Origin: Micromonospora endolithica
Lineage (GTDB): Bacteria > Actinomycetota > Actinomycetes > Mycobacteriales > Micromonosporaceae
NCBI RefSeq assembly: GCF_003626595.1
Contig: NZ_RBAK01000001.1
Span: 1,054,001-1,118,000 of the forward strand
DNA length: 64,000 nt
Reading direction: 5' to 3'
The translations under genes were made by a program, and so were the position numbers. Below the pieces are notes generated by a model. The model was not told the origin of the DNA, made no database searches, and was given only the letters and a program-made list of their open reading frames with translations. This document shows, piece after piece, positions 1 through 8,730 of the stretch (its first letter is position 1; each line of letters opens with the position of its first letter).

Positions 1-1
1 A

Positions 2-44
2 GTGAGGTCGGGGTGTCCACATCGCCCGGACACCCCGACCTCAC
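2..44. terminator. Long perfect hairpin, probable terminator of an upstream gene
   Basis: A perfect 17-bp inverted repeat (2-18 against 28-44) encloses a 9-nt loop. There is no T tract, as is usual in high-GC actinobacteria. It sits before the first gene, so it probably ends a transcript entering from the left; it could act in either direction. Confidence 0.7.
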
Positions 45-135
45 GAAAGTCGCGTACCGACGGCCGGTCGGGGCAACGGGATGCGGGCGGATGGCCCTAC
101 AGTGTCGGCACCCGGAAGCGACCAAGGAGAGCAAC

Positions 136-2496
136 GTGCCCGATCCGACCCCGGAGACCCCCGCGTCGTCCGAGTCCCGGGGCGCCGTCGACCCGCCGGC
201 CGCCGCACCGCCGCACCTGCTGGTGATGCCGGAGACCACCGGCCTCCCCGCGATCGAGTGGCCCGGCCCCGCCGGCCAGCCGGCGTGGGCGATCCCGGTG
301 ACGATCCCGTCCGGCACCCGGGGCTACGCCGTCTTCCTCCCGCTGCTCCCGACCTCGGCGGAGCCGAGCGGCACGGTGCAGCCGACCAGCACGGCGGGTC
401 CGACCAGCACGGCGGAGCCGAGCGGCACGGTGCAGCCGACCAGCACGGCGGGTCCGACCAGCACGGCGGAGCCGAGCGGCACGGTGCAGCCGGCCGGCAC
501 GGCGGGTCCGACGACCGGGACCGGCGTGACGGCGGCATCCGACGTGACCGACGGCGGCCCCACGGACGCGGCGGCACCGCCCTCCGACGACGCCCCCGGG
601 GGCCCGGTCGTCCCCGGCACGCCCGTCCCGGCTCAGCGGTCCGCCACACCGTCCGCGGTGGCCATCGCCCCGACGGAAGCCGCTCCGGGCGACGCCGGCG
701 CCCCGGTCACCGAGGCAACCTCCGCCGCCGTCGCCGGGACGACCGCGACCACTCCGGCACCGGCCACCCCGGAGCCGGGCATCGACGCGGCCACTCCGGC
801 GCGCACGGACGACGTCCCACCACGGCCCGCACCGGAGCCGACGGAACCGCGGTCCGCGACATCGGAGCCGGCCACTCCCCCGCCGACGGCGGCACCGCCG
901 CCCGGCTGGCCGACGTACCCGGGCGGCCCGCGCCCCCCGCACGGGGTGCCGTACGCGGTCGCGCCGACGTACGACTTCCGGTCGCGACCCGCGCCACCGT
1001 CGTTCCTGCAGACGATCTGGCCCGGGCCGGAGGCCGCCAGGGGCTGGCGCACTCCCGCCGCGGTCCTGGCCGGGGCGCTCGGGGTGGCGGTGTTCGTGCC
1101 GCTGAACCGCACCGGCATCGGCTGGTTCCTCGGGTGGCTGGTGCTGACCGTCGCGGTCGTCGTCGCGGTACGCCGGCGCGTCGCCGACCTGCCCCGCGCG
1201 GAGCGGCTGGTCCGCGCCGGCTGGGCGGCGGCGGCCCTCGCCCTGCTCGCCGTGCCGGCGTTCCGCAACGCCTGGTGGCTGGTGACGTTCTGCGTGCTCG
1301 GGGCGCTCGGCTGCGCCGCGCTGGCCATCATCGGTGGACGCCTGATCCGGTCGATCCTGTTCAGCGTGGTCGCCGCGCCACTCGGCGCGGTCCGGGGGCT
1401 GCCCTGGGTACGGCGACACGTCGAGGCGCCGGCCGACACCGGCGCCGTCCGGCGGGTCGTGGGATCGGTGGTCGCCACCGCGGTGGTACTGGTGGTCTTC
1501 GGCGCGCTGCTCTCCTCCGCCGACGCGGCGTTCTCGCTGGTGCTGGGTCAGATCATCCCGGAGATCAGCATTCCGGCGACGTTCCGCGGGCTGTTCCTGC
1601 TCATCATCGGCGGGTTGATCGCGGTCGCCGCCGTCTACACGATCACCGCCCCGCCGGACCTGTCCCGGGTGGACCGCCCCACCTCACGCCGGCTCGGCGT
1701 CGTCGAGTGGGCGCCGCCGATCGGCGCGTTGACCGCCCTCTTCGTCGGTTTCGTCGCGGTGCAGTTCACCGTGCTGTTCGGCGGGGAGCAGCACGTCCTG
1801 CGCACCGCCGGCCTGAGCTACGCCGAGTACGCGCGCAGCGGTTTCTGGCAGTTGGTCACGGTGACGCTGCTGACGCTGGCCGTCCTCGGCGGGGTGACCC
1901 GCTGGGCCCGGCGCGAGCGCCGGGCGGACCGGATCCTGCTGCGGGTCCTGCTCGGCCTGCTCAGCGCGCTCAGCGTCGTCATCGTGGTGTCCGCGCTGTC
2001 CCGGATGTACACCTACCAGAAGGTGTACAGCTTCACCGGCGAGCGGATCTTCGTGATGGCCTTCGAGGTGCTGCTCGGCGCGGTGTTCCTGATGGTCCTC
2101 GCGGCCGGGATCCGCTGGCGCGGCCAGTGGATCCCGCGGCTGACCGTGGCGCTCGCGGTGGCCATGCTGCTGAGCCTCGCGGTGCTCAATCCGGAGGACT
2201 ACGCGGCCCGCCGCAACGTCGCCCGGTACGAACAGACCGGGAAGATCGACGCCTGGTACCTGCGGGCGCTGTCCGCCGACGCCACGCCCGCCCTGACCAC
2301 CCTGCCCGACCCGGTACGCCGGTGCACCCTGAGCTGGATCGCCGACGACCTGGCCGAGCCCGATCCCTGGTACGCCTGGAACCTGGGGCGTACCCGGGCC
2401 CGGGCGGCGTTGGAGCGGGTCGGCCCCGACGCCGTCGGCGGGGCCCGCGACTGCCGTGCCGCCGACCAGTACGACCTGCCGAAGACCCGCCGCTGA
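136..2496 (+). CDS. DUF4153/DUF4173-like multi-pass membrane protein with Pro/Thr-rich N-terminal region
   Basis: The protein has 786 residues. The GTG at 136 is chosen because AAGGAG lies 6 nt upstream; the frame is open further upstream without a better site. Residues 1 to about 300 are a low-complexity Ala/Pro/Thr/Glu region containing three 18-residue tandem repeats. From about residue 315 there are about ten hydrophobic segments, followed by a soluble tail of about 110 residues with conserved-looking Trp/Tyr (for example WYAWN). This architecture matches actinobacterial DUF4153/DUF4173 membrane proteins, whose function is unknown. It is monocistronic and convergent with the next gene. 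The family assignment is from overall pattern, not a profile search. Confidence 0.7.
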   Translation: MPDPTPETPASSESRGAVDPPAAAPPHLLVMPETTGLPAIEWPGPAGQPAWAIPVTIPSGTRGYAVFLPLLPTSAEPSGTVQPTSTAGPTSTAEPSGTVQPTSTAGPTSTAEPSGTVQPAGTAGPTTGTGVTAASDVTDGGPTDAAAPPSDDAPGGPVVPGTPVPAQRSATPSAVAIAPTEAAPGDAGAPVTEATSAAVAGTTATTPAPATPEPGIDAATPARTDDVPPRPAPEPTEPRSATSEPATPPPTAAPPPGWPTYPGGPRPPHGVPYAVAPTYDFRSRPAPPSFLQTIWPGPEAARGWRTPAAVLAGALGVAVFVPLNRTGIGWFLGWLVLTVAVVVAVRRRVADLPRAERLVRAGWAAAALALLAVPAFRNAWWLVTFCVLGALGCAALAIIGGRLIRSILFSVVAAPLGAVRGLPWVRRHVEAPADTGAVRRVVGSVVATAVVLVVFGALLSSADAAFSLVLGQIIPEISIPATFRGLFLLIIGGLIAVAAVYTITAPPDLSRVDRPTSRRLGVVEWAPPIGALTALFVGFVAVQFTVLFGGEQHVLRTAGLSYAEYARSGFWQLVTVTLLTLAVLGGVTRWARRERRADRILLRVLLGLLSALSVVIVVSALSRMYTYQKVYSFTGERIFVMAFEVLLGAVFLMVLAAGIRWRGQWIPRLTVALAVAMLLSLAVLNPEDYAARRNVARYEQTGKIDAWYLRALSADATPALTTLPDPVRRCTLSWIADDLAEPDPWYAWNLGRTRARAALERVGPDAVGGARDCRAADQYDLPKTRR
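358..513 (+). repeat. 54-bp tandem repeat, about 2.9 copies, in coding sequence
   Basis: Copies start at 358, 412 and 466 and encode an 18-residue unit AEPSGTVQPTSTAGPTST. The first two copies are almost identical and the third diverges in its second half. The period is a multiple of three, so gain or loss of copies keeps the reading frame. It is likely a flexible extracytoplasmic linker prone to slippage. Confidence 0.9.
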
Positions 2497-2506
2497 GCGG
2501 GGACAC

Positions 2507-2542
2507 CCACCGGCCGCCGGTGGCCTTCCGGTCCCGGCGGCC
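2507..2542. terminator. GC-rich hairpins between convergent genes
   Basis: Two alternative stems overlap: an 8-bp stem (2507-2514/2516-2523) and a 9-bp stem (2512-2520/2534-2542). They lie between the ends of two converging genes and probably serve as a bidirectional terminator. Confidence 0.4.
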
Positions 2543-2559
2543 GGCGTGCGGTCAGCTCG

Positions 2560-3372
2560 TCACCAGGGCTCGGGGATCACCAGCGCGAGGCAGCGGCGGG
2601 TGCCCGGGGACGGCTGGTAGCAGGCGGAGGCCTCCAGGTTGTTCGTGTGGTCGAACCGGGTGAACGACGTGCTGCCACCGTTGACGCAGGTGCCGCCGCT
2701 GGCGGCCGTTCCGCCGGTGACCGTCGCGGTGGCGCAGCCGACGTTGGTGGCGGTCTTCTGCACGGTGCTCAGCGACGAGCGCTCGTCGAACGAGTTGCCC
2801 GTGCCGTAGCCGGTCAGCTTCACGCCGGGCCGGGTGACGGTGTACTGGAACGAGCTGGAGGTGTAATACGACCAGCTGCCGCCGGTGCCGACGGTACGCA
2901 GCTCGGGGTCGGCGGCCGACGGGGGGATGTAGATGTAGAAGCCCTTGTCGTTGGTGGTGGTGCCGGAGATCATCCGGTAGACGATGACCAGGAGTCCCTG
3001 GCTGTAGGTGCCGGTGGAGTAGGTCAGGTAGGTGCCGCTGCCGCAGGTGGTGCGATCGGCCACGTAGCCCACCCCGTACGCGTAGAGCAGCACCCGGGCG
3101 CAGCGGCCGTCGTTCGCGGTGTCCTCGATGGTGCCGACCGTGTTGGCGGTGCCGGCACTGTCGTTGGCGTAGCCGGTCAGGCGCACCCCGGGCAGGGTGC
3201 CCGCGTACTGGTAGGCGCTGGGGTGGTAGTAGCTCCAGGACGCCGACCAGCCCGACCCGGACGGCAACGTCGCCATCGCGGGTGCGGCGGGCAGCAGGGC
3301 GGCGACCAGGGCGGTCACCAGGGCGGCGGTGAGGGTGGCGGCGGTCTGCCGGTATCGACGGCGGATGGTCAA
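2560..3372 (-). CDS. Secreted protein with an internal two-fold repeat, function unknown
   Basis: The 270-residue product starts at a TTG supported by GGAGG 5 nt upstream. A Sec signal peptide is clear: basic RRR at 4-6, a hydrophobic stretch to about residue 30, and cleavage near AMA-T (residues 32-35). The mature part contains two related modules, each beginning SWSYY and continuing to PGV(R/K)LTGY, at about residues 45-75 and 170-195. Each is followed by a Cys-containing Thr/Gly/Ser-rich stretch, so disulfide-linked beta modules are plausible. I do not recognise the family. It is convergent with the gene at 136-2496 and follows the ATPase operon on the same strand with a 74-nt gap, so it may be read through from it. 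Confidence 0.75.
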   Translation of the reverse strand: MTIRRRYRQTAATLTAALVTALVAALLPAAPAMATLPSGSGWSASWSYYHPSAYQYAGTLPGVRLTGYANDSAGTANTVGTIEDTANDGRCARVLLYAYGVGYVADRTTCGSGTYLTYSTGTYSQGLLVIVYRMISGTTTNDKGFYIYIPPSAADPELRTVGTGGSWSYYTSSSFQYTVTRPGVKLTGYGTGNSFDERSSLSTVQKTATNVGCATATVTGGTAASGGTCVNGGSTSFTRFDHTNNLEASACYQPSPGTRRCLALVIPEPW

Positions 3373-3446
3373 CGGGTCCTCCGATCTCGTGGCACGCGGG
3401 GTGCGGCGGGATCAGGGTGACCGGGTGCGGCCCGGTGGTGGGTGGG

Positions 3447-6400
3447 TCAGTCCCGTTGCGGACATGATGACAAGTCGACAGTGGACACCTGGCCGTCGGT
3501 ACGGGCGCGGGCGACGACCTCCTCCGGGGTCAGCGGCGCCTTCGGGTGGTGGGTGAGGCACAGCGGGGTGCGTACCTTCACGAAGGAGAACCCCTCCCCC
3601 GCGGCGTAGAACTCACCGCTGCTCAGCAGGCCGATGTCGGGCAGCCGTCCGCCCTTGGCCTCGGCGAGCTGCCGGGCCGCGTCGATCTGCGCGGGGGCGT
3701 TGAGCAGGCCGAAGAACTGGGTGGTCGCGTTGCCGGAGATCTGGTTGTGCAGACCCTTCGGGGCCTGGGTGGCGAAGACCAGCCCGAGCCCGTACTTGCG
3801 GGCCTGCGAGGCGAGCGCGATCGAGCTGGCGGTGCACGCCGTGTTCCCGGTCGACGGGGCGAGGGTCTGCGCCTCGTCCATCACGAAGAGCCCACCCAGC
3901 GGACGGTCACCGGCGGGATGCCGCTTGATCCAGGCGAAGAGGGCCATCTGCAACTGGTTGACGAAGCTCTGCCGTTCCTGGTCGGACGTGAGGCCGACGA
4001 AGCTGATCACGGACACCCGGGCCCGGCGGCCGGGCGACGGGGTCAGCAGCAGGCCCGGGTCGGCCGGTGCGCCGGATCCGCCGAAGAGGGGGTCGGTGAC
4101 CATCGCCGCCTTGAGGGTCTCGGCGAGTTCCTGGGCGAGCTTCTCGGCGCGGGCCAGCCGGCTGACCCCGTCGGGCAGGTCGGTGAGGAACTCGGTGAAG
4201 CCGGCCAGACCCACCATGCCGGTCTTCGCGTACGCCTGGAGGGCCTCGGTGAGGACGGCCTTGCCCTGCTGGGCGAGGCGGGTCGCGCGGTCCACCCCGG
4301 CGCGCGGCGCGAGCGCCTCGACGGCGGAGCGGATCGCCTGGTCGAACTCGTCCGGCCAGTCGTGCAGCGAGGTGAAGTCGGGCAGCGGCTGGAAACTCAG
4401 CGGACGTCCGGCGTTGACCCGGGGTGTCCACACCACCACCTCGGTGTGGGCGAGGTAGTCCGCGGCCCGCTCGGCGTCGCCGGGACCCCACCCGTTCGGC
4501 GGTTCCGGCCACGGGTCGCCGAGCCGGGCGAGGTCGTTGTTGGGGTCGAGGACGATCGCGGAGACCCCCTGCCGCGCGCACTCCTCGACGAGCCGGCGGA
4601 TGAGCACCGTCTTGCCGGAGCCGGATCCGGCGAACACCACCGCGTGCCGGCGCAGCGATTCCAGGTCCACGGCGAACGGACGGTCCCCGTCCACGGTCCG
4701 GCCCAGCCCGACCGACCGCCGGTCGGTCGCGGCCGGGACCGGTGCGGGGGTCCGTGCGTCGGCACCGACCACCAGGTCGACCGCGTCGACCGACACCGGC
4801 GGCGCGGGAGGCGTCGCGACGGCCGGCGCCGGATCCGGGTCGGCGAGCACCCTGCGGAACAGGTCGGTGCCGCTGGCCGGGCGGCGGTCGACCAGCCACT
4901 CCTGCACCACCGCCGACGGCTCGCCGGCCAGCACCCGGAGCGCCGCGAAGACCCGCAGGTCCGCCTCGGTCACCGCGCACCGCAGGCCGCCGGCCGCGTC
5001 GAACGCGTCCAACACCTCGGTCGTACGCTTCCCGGTCGGCCACGGGCTGTTGCGCAGCAGCACCAGCCGGCGTTGCGGCAGGTCCCGATCCAGTCCGGCC
5101 ATCGTGCAGGCGGCCCTGACCCGGGCGGTGACCGCGATCGCGTTCGGGTGCGCGACGCCCCGGAAGCACCAGTGCGCCTCGTTCTCGGTGGCCTCGTCGA
5201 GCACCTCGATCAGCCGGCCGTGCAGCGCGGGTTTCCGCCCCGGCGGCGGGTCGTACTTGTAGGTGGCGCCGGTCGGGGCCCGCTCGGCGATCCACGCGGC
5301 GAGGCCGGCGGCGAGCAGCCGTGGCATGTGCTCGTCCTCGGTGCGGGGGTCGAGGGCGGGTGCCACGTCCGCGCCCGCGACCAGCTCGGCGAAGCGGGCG
5401 TCCAACTCGTCCAGCCGCCCCTCGCCCGTGGGCATCTCGGCGGCCCCGGTGCCGCGGCCGGTCGTCTCCGCCGGCACCGTGTCGGCGCCCTCGATGAGCC
5501 GGTCGAGTTCCACCACCTCGTCGTGGTCCCGGCACCAGGCGACGTGGCGGTCCACCCGCCGCAGCAGGGCGCGCGGCGTCAGGGTGGGCGCGTCGGCGAA
5601 GGCGGCCGGGGCGATCGGCCAGGTCGGGTACGGCGGTACGAAGTGCGCGCCGGCGAACGCCGCGCCGAGGCGCTTCGCCACGATGACCCGGCCGATCTCC
5701 GGGGTGGGGATGCGGTCCGGCAGGACGCCCTGGCGGAACCGGTCGCCGACCGGGGTGGGCGCGCTGCGGGTCAGCAGCTCCCAGGTGTCCGGGAGGCAGG
5801 AGACGACGACGAGCGTACGGCGGGTGACGTCGCGCAGCTTGAGCAGCCCGTCGGCGATCGGGCCGATCACCTTGGCCTGGCCGTCCTCCAGCCCGGCGTG
5901 CTGGTCCCACAGCGACGTGCTGGTCTGGGCGAAGAGCGTGTCGAGCTGGTCGACGGCGATGACGGTGGGATCCAGGGTCAGGGCCATCAGCCGGGAGATG
6001 TCCTGGACGATCTGCTGGGGGGTGCGGACGGCGCCGCTGAGCCCCCAGGCCGCCCGCCCGGCCGGGTCGCCCGCCTCGGAGATCAGGTGGGCGTATCCGA
6101 CGTCCTGCGCCTCGAAGTCGACGGCGCCGTGCAGGACCAGCGCCCGGGCGGTGTCCTGGCAGTCCCGCCCGACCTCCCGGTCACGGGTGCGCAGCGCCCG
6201 GATGAACGCGTCCAGTTGCTCCCGGTCCACCGGTCGGGTGCCGGCGATCGCGTCCCGGACGTCGACCGGCAGCCCGAGCTGCGGGGTGAGCCGGCGCAGG
6301 AAGGTCCGCAACTGGGTGCCCCAGCCGATGTGGTCGCGGCCCATCCCCTCCACCAGGGCCAGCGCGACGCTCTCCCAGAACGTCTTGCCGCTGACCATGT

Positions 6401-6677
6401 CCACCAGGAAGAAGTAGCCGCCGTCCTGTTGGATGCGTTCGCGTACCGCGCCGAGCAGGTGCGTCTTGCCGGCGCCCGCCCGGCCCTGCATGGCCACGCC
6501 GAGCGGCACGCTGGTGTCGTCGGTGCGCGCCCGCGCCACCCCGCGGAGGATCTCCGCGACCACCTTCTCGTGCAGCTCCGGCACGTTGTGCCGGCTGGGT
6601 CGCCAGACGTCGTCCGGGGTGACCGCCGGATTGAGGCTGACCGCCTCCAGCGCGGCCCGCTGGTCGTCGGAGATCAT
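3447..6677 (-). CDS. Dual P-loop ATPase: N-terminal AAA/ORC-like domain and C-terminal HerA/FtsK-like motor
   Basis: The 1076-residue protein carries two nucleotide-binding domains. Domain one has Walker A GRAGAGKT at 65-72 and a Walker B-like strand TVIAVDQLDTLF at 238-249, with Gln where a catalytic Glu is usual. Residues about 430-600 form a middle region I cannot assign. Domain two has Walker A GSGSGKT at 684-690, DPNND at 711-715 and Walker B FVMDEAQTLAP at 931-941, followed by the ATQAPKGL segment typical of HerA/VirB4/FtsK motors. Such motors move along or load DNA; here that is inferred. Start and stop overlap the preceding gene by 4 bp, so the three-gene operon is translationally coupled. 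A BREX- or conjugation-type ATPase is an alternative, but no relaxase or other BREX gene is nearby. Confidence 0.8.
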   Translation of the reverse strand: MISDDQRAALEAVSLNPAVTPDDVWRPSRHNVPELHEKVVAEILRGVARARTDDTSVPLGVAMQGRAGAGKTHLLGAVRERIQQDGGYFFLVDMVSGKTFWESVALALVEGMGRDHIGWGTQLRTFLRRLTPQLGLPVDVRDAIAGTRPVDREQLDAFIRALRTRDREVGRDCQDTARALVLHGAVDFEAQDVGYAHLISEAGDPAGRAAWGLSGAVRTPQQIVQDISRLMALTLDPTVIAVDQLDTLFAQTSTSLWDQHAGLEDGQAKVIGPIADGLLKLRDVTRRTLVVVSCLPDTWELLTRSAPTPVGDRFRQGVLPDRIPTPEIGRVIVAKRLGAAFAGAHFVPPYPTWPIAPAAFADAPTLTPRALLRRVDRHVAWCRDHDEVVELDRLIEGADTVPAETTGRGTGAAEMPTGEGRLDELDARFAELVAGADVAPALDPRTEDEHMPRLLAAGLAAWIAERAPTGATYKYDPPPGRKPALHGRLIEVLDEATENEAHWCFRGVAHPNAIAVTARVRAACTMAGLDRDLPQRRLVLLRNSPWPTGKRTTEVLDAFDAAGGLRCAVTEADLRVFAALRVLAGEPSAVVQEWLVDRRPASGTDLFRRVLADPDPAPAVATPPAPPVSVDAVDLVVGADARTPAPVPAATDRRSVGLGRTVDGDRPFAVDLESLRRHAVVFAGSGSGKTVLIRRLVEECARQGVSAIVLDPNNDLARLGDPWPEPPNGWGPGDAERAADYLAHTEVVVWTPRVNAGRPLSFQPLPDFTSLHDWPDEFDQAIRSAVEALAPRAGVDRATRLAQQGKAVLTEALQAYAKTGMVGLAGFTEFLTDLPDGVSRLARAEKLAQELAETLKAAMVTDPLFGGSGAPADPGLLLTPSPGRRARVSVISFVGLTSDQERQSFVNQLQMALFAWIKRHPAGDRPLGGLFVMDEAQTLAPSTGNTACTASSIALASQARKYGLGLVFATQAPKGLHNQISGNATTQFFGLLNAPAQIDAARQLAEAKGGRLPDIGLLSSGEFYAAGEGFSFVKVRTPLCLTHHPKAPLTPEEVVARARTDGQVSTVDLSSCPQRD

Positions 6678-7324
6678 GCGCCGATCGCCAGGGCGTGGTT
6701 GTCCTCGTTGCCGATCCGTACCGCGGCTTCCCGGTCGCGCGGGGTGAGCGACTTGGTGTTCGCCGCCGGGATGACGCGGACGTCCTCCCGGCCGGCCATC
6801 GCCCGCAGCGCGGCGTCCACGGACGCCCGGTCGGTGCCGGCGAGACGGTCCCGGACGTCGGCGAGGCCGACCCAGGCGCCGGGTGCCTTCGCCAGGTCCC
6901 GGTAGGCCGCGCGGACCAGCGCCTCCACGTCCAGCGGCGCGGTCGCGGCGGGCGTCACCTCGCCGGTCTGCGTGAAGAAGTCGCCGTGGCTGACCCGCAG
7001 CCGGTCCAGCGAGCGGTGCAGGTTGGCCAGGACGGTGAGCAGCGACCGGGTGGCGGACCCACCCGACTTCGGCGGTGGCGCGGTGTGCAGGTGGCGCATC
7101 ACCCGCCAGCCCTCGTCGGTCAGCTCGTGGGCGAAGGGCCGACTGGTCCGGTCGGTTTCGACCAGGCCCAGATCGAGGAGCCTTTTGTTGTCCTTGCCGG
7201 TCAGGGTGAAGCCGGCCAGGTCACGCAGCTCGCCGTTGGTGAGGCGGCGGGCCTCGACCATCAGCACCACGAGGGCGTTGATCTGGTTCGGCGTCAGGCT
7301 CGGGACGTCCGCCGGGCTGGTCAT
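6674..7324 (-). CDS. Small protein with two predicted winged-helix domains
   Basis: The product has 216 residues. Residues about 10-82 look like a MarR-type winged helix (LTNGELRDLAG ... KRLLDLGLVE ... HELTDEGWRVMRHL). Residues about 130-210 look like a second winged helix (DVEALVRAAYRDL ... LADVRDRL ... ALRAM ... VRVIP). There is no enzymatic motif. It overlaps the nuclease upstream and the ATPase downstream by 4 bp each, so it is made together with them. It is likely a DNA-binding or adaptor subunit of the complex, possibly also its regulator. Domain calls rest on pattern alone. Confidence 0.7.
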   Translation of the reverse strand: MTSPADVPSLTPNQINALVVLMVEARRLTNGELRDLAGFTLTGKDNKRLLDLGLVETDRTSRPFAHELTDEGWRVMRHLHTAPPPKSGGSATRSLLTVLANLHRSLDRLRVSHGDFFTQTGEVTPAATAPLDVEALVRAAYRDLAKAPGAWVGLADVRDRLAGTDRASVDAALRAMAGREDVRVIPAANTKSLTPRDREAAVRIGNEDNHALAIGA

Positions 7325-8445
7325 GGTGTCTCATCTCCGTGGGGGTGCGTGCCGCCCGCGCGCCGCAGGGCCAGCAGCCGACGGATCCCGTCGACCACCG
7401 TCGGCACGTCGGACAGCACCTGCTCGTTGGTGAAGCGGAGCACGTCCAGCCCGCGAAGTTGCAGCCGCACGTCCCTCCGCCGGTCGTTGGCGAAAGCGAT
7501 TCGCCCCCGATGCTCCGGGCCGTCCACCTCGACCGCAAGCCCCTCGGCGGGCCAAAAGAGATCCAGCCGGTACGCCTCGCCGAGCGGGTGCCACTCGTAC
7601 GTCTGGTTCCAGCGCCGGCCGCGCGCCCACGGGTGCGGGGCGAGGGCGCGTTCCAGTGCCTGCTCGGCCGCGCTGTCGCCACGCGGCACACCGGCGATCG
7701 GTGGCCAGGCCAGCAGCACCGGCCCCACCCGGCCGACGTTGTCGGGAATGCGACCCCCCGGATCGTCCAGCGCGGCGAGGCCGGCCGGCACCGCCACCGG
7801 CACCGGCCGGACCCGGTCGGCGTGGCGCAGCGGCGCGCCGGCCAGCCACACCGTGAAGTGGCCGTGCCGGACCAGCCACTCGGCGGCGGCCACGACCGTC
7901 CGCTCCGCCTCCGGTCCCAGGTCGGGCAGGGTGACCAGGAGTACGCACCCGTCCCGGCCGTACGCCTGGGCGATCACCCGGGCCAGGCCGGCGGCGCGTA
8001 CCTCCGCCGGGAAGCGGGACCGGAACACCCGCGGAGGCGGGTCGGCGGGCCGGTGGGCCGCCGGAACTGCCGGGCCGACCACGATGTGCGGCCGGCGCAG
8101 CGCCCGCTCGGCGAGGTCGGCGAGGAACGGGCCGAAGTGCCGGGAGCGGGCGGCGACGCGGGCCGCCAGCGCGCGCACCGCCGCGACACTCAGCGCCCCT
8201 CCCCCGTCCAGGTGCTCGGCCCCCGGCAGCCAGCGCGGGAAGAGCGCGAGCGCGACCGCGTCCAGTTCGTCGAGGAGGGCGGCCATCAGGTCGCCGATCC
8301 TGCCCACCTCGGCGGGCCGGTAGTGGACCACCGCCGGCGCCGTCGGTGGCAGCGGGTCGAGCGCCACCCGGAGCAGTTCGGGGTCGACGTCGGGCAGGTG
8401 GCTGACCTGCCCCTGCGGCAGCCCGGCCCACCAGTCCGACGTCAC
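7321..8445 (-). CDS. Protein with C-terminal DUF559/PD-(D/E)XK-type endonuclease domain
   Basis: The GTG at 8445 gives 374 residues; the frame stays open to 8628, but that extension only mirrors the methyltransferase remnant in another frame. The C-terminal 120 residues have the DUF559/Vsr-like nuclease layout: a helix with E261 (AAEQALERAL), RLDLFWP at 293-299, then the catalytic-looking EVDG at 306-309, followed by R/K-rich RRRDVRLQLRGL and the closing strand DVLRFTNEQVL. The first 240 residues are unassigned. The first gene of the nuclease-wHTH-ATPase operon, it overlaps the remnant upstream through GTGA and the wHTH gene downstream through ATGA. It probably cuts or nicks DNA handled by the ATPase. 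Confidence 0.75.
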   Translation of the reverse strand: MTSDWWAGLPQGQVSHLPDVDPELLRVALDPLPPTAPAVVHYRPAEVGRIGDLMAALLDELDAVALALFPRWLPGAEHLDGGGALSVAAVRALAARVAARSRHFGPFLADLAERALRRPHIVVGPAVPAAHRPADPPPRVFRSRFPAEVRAAGLARVIAQAYGRDGCVLLVTLPDLGPEAERTVVAAAEWLVRHGHFTVWLAGAPLRHADRVRPVPVAVPAGLAALDDPGGRIPDNVGRVGPVLLAWPPIAGVPRGDSAAEQALERALAPHPWARGRRWNQTYEWHPLGEAYRLDLFWPAEGLAVEVDGPEHRGRIAFANDRRRDVRLQLRGLDVLRFTNEQVLSDVPTVVDGIRRLLALRRAGGTHPHGDETP

Positions 8446-8690
8446 CGGGGCCGGGTGCCGCTGACCGCCCAGGCCCGCGCGGTGAGCCGGATCGTGACCT
8501 GGGCCGGCGCCGTCCGGGCGGGCACCGTCGCGGTCAACGCGCCGGTGCCGCAGCCCACGTCCAGCCAGTGCAGGCCGGGCGGCTGGTCCAGCCAGCCGAG
8601 GAACTCTTCGGCGACCCGGCGGCTCCACCGCCCCACGTAAGCCTCGTAAGCCTCACCGTCGGCCCATACCGGCTGTGCCATGCCGGGCAC
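8442..8690 (-). pseudogene. Truncated class I SAM-dependent methyltransferase (N-terminal remnant)
   Basis: The 82-residue frame begins like a standard class I methyltransferase (YEAYVGRWSRRVAEEFL) and has SAM motif I, LDVGCGTGALT, at about residues 43-53. Soon after, the family sequence is lost and a stop is met. Intact relatives are about 250-280 residues and need motifs II-IV, which are absent. The lost 3' part is replaced exactly by the nuclease operon, whose GTG overlaps this stop. It is either a degraded gene cut by arrival of the operon or a short leader frame kept for translational coupling. Confidence 0.65.
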
Positions 8691-8730
8691 TGTATGACAC
8701 GTTGTCGTCCCCGGTGAACGCCGCCGGCAC

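Noticed and set aside
358..513. CRISPR-like array
   Set aside because: The 54-bp units are contiguous, coding and without spacers.
81..2663. Long overlapping frames in the first gene
   Set aside because: High-GC codon bias makes alternative frames long; they are Arg/Gly/Pro-rich and lack domains.
3447..6677. Conjugation motor (FtsK/TraB/VirB4 of an integrative element)
   Set aside because: No relaxase, Rep, Xis/Int or NUDIX genes around it, and the partner is a nuclease.
8446..8628. N-terminal extension of the nuclease frame
   Set aside because: The extra 61 codons are Arg/Ala/Gly-rich shadow of the methyltransferase remnant; the GTG at 8445 overlapping the previous stop is the better start.
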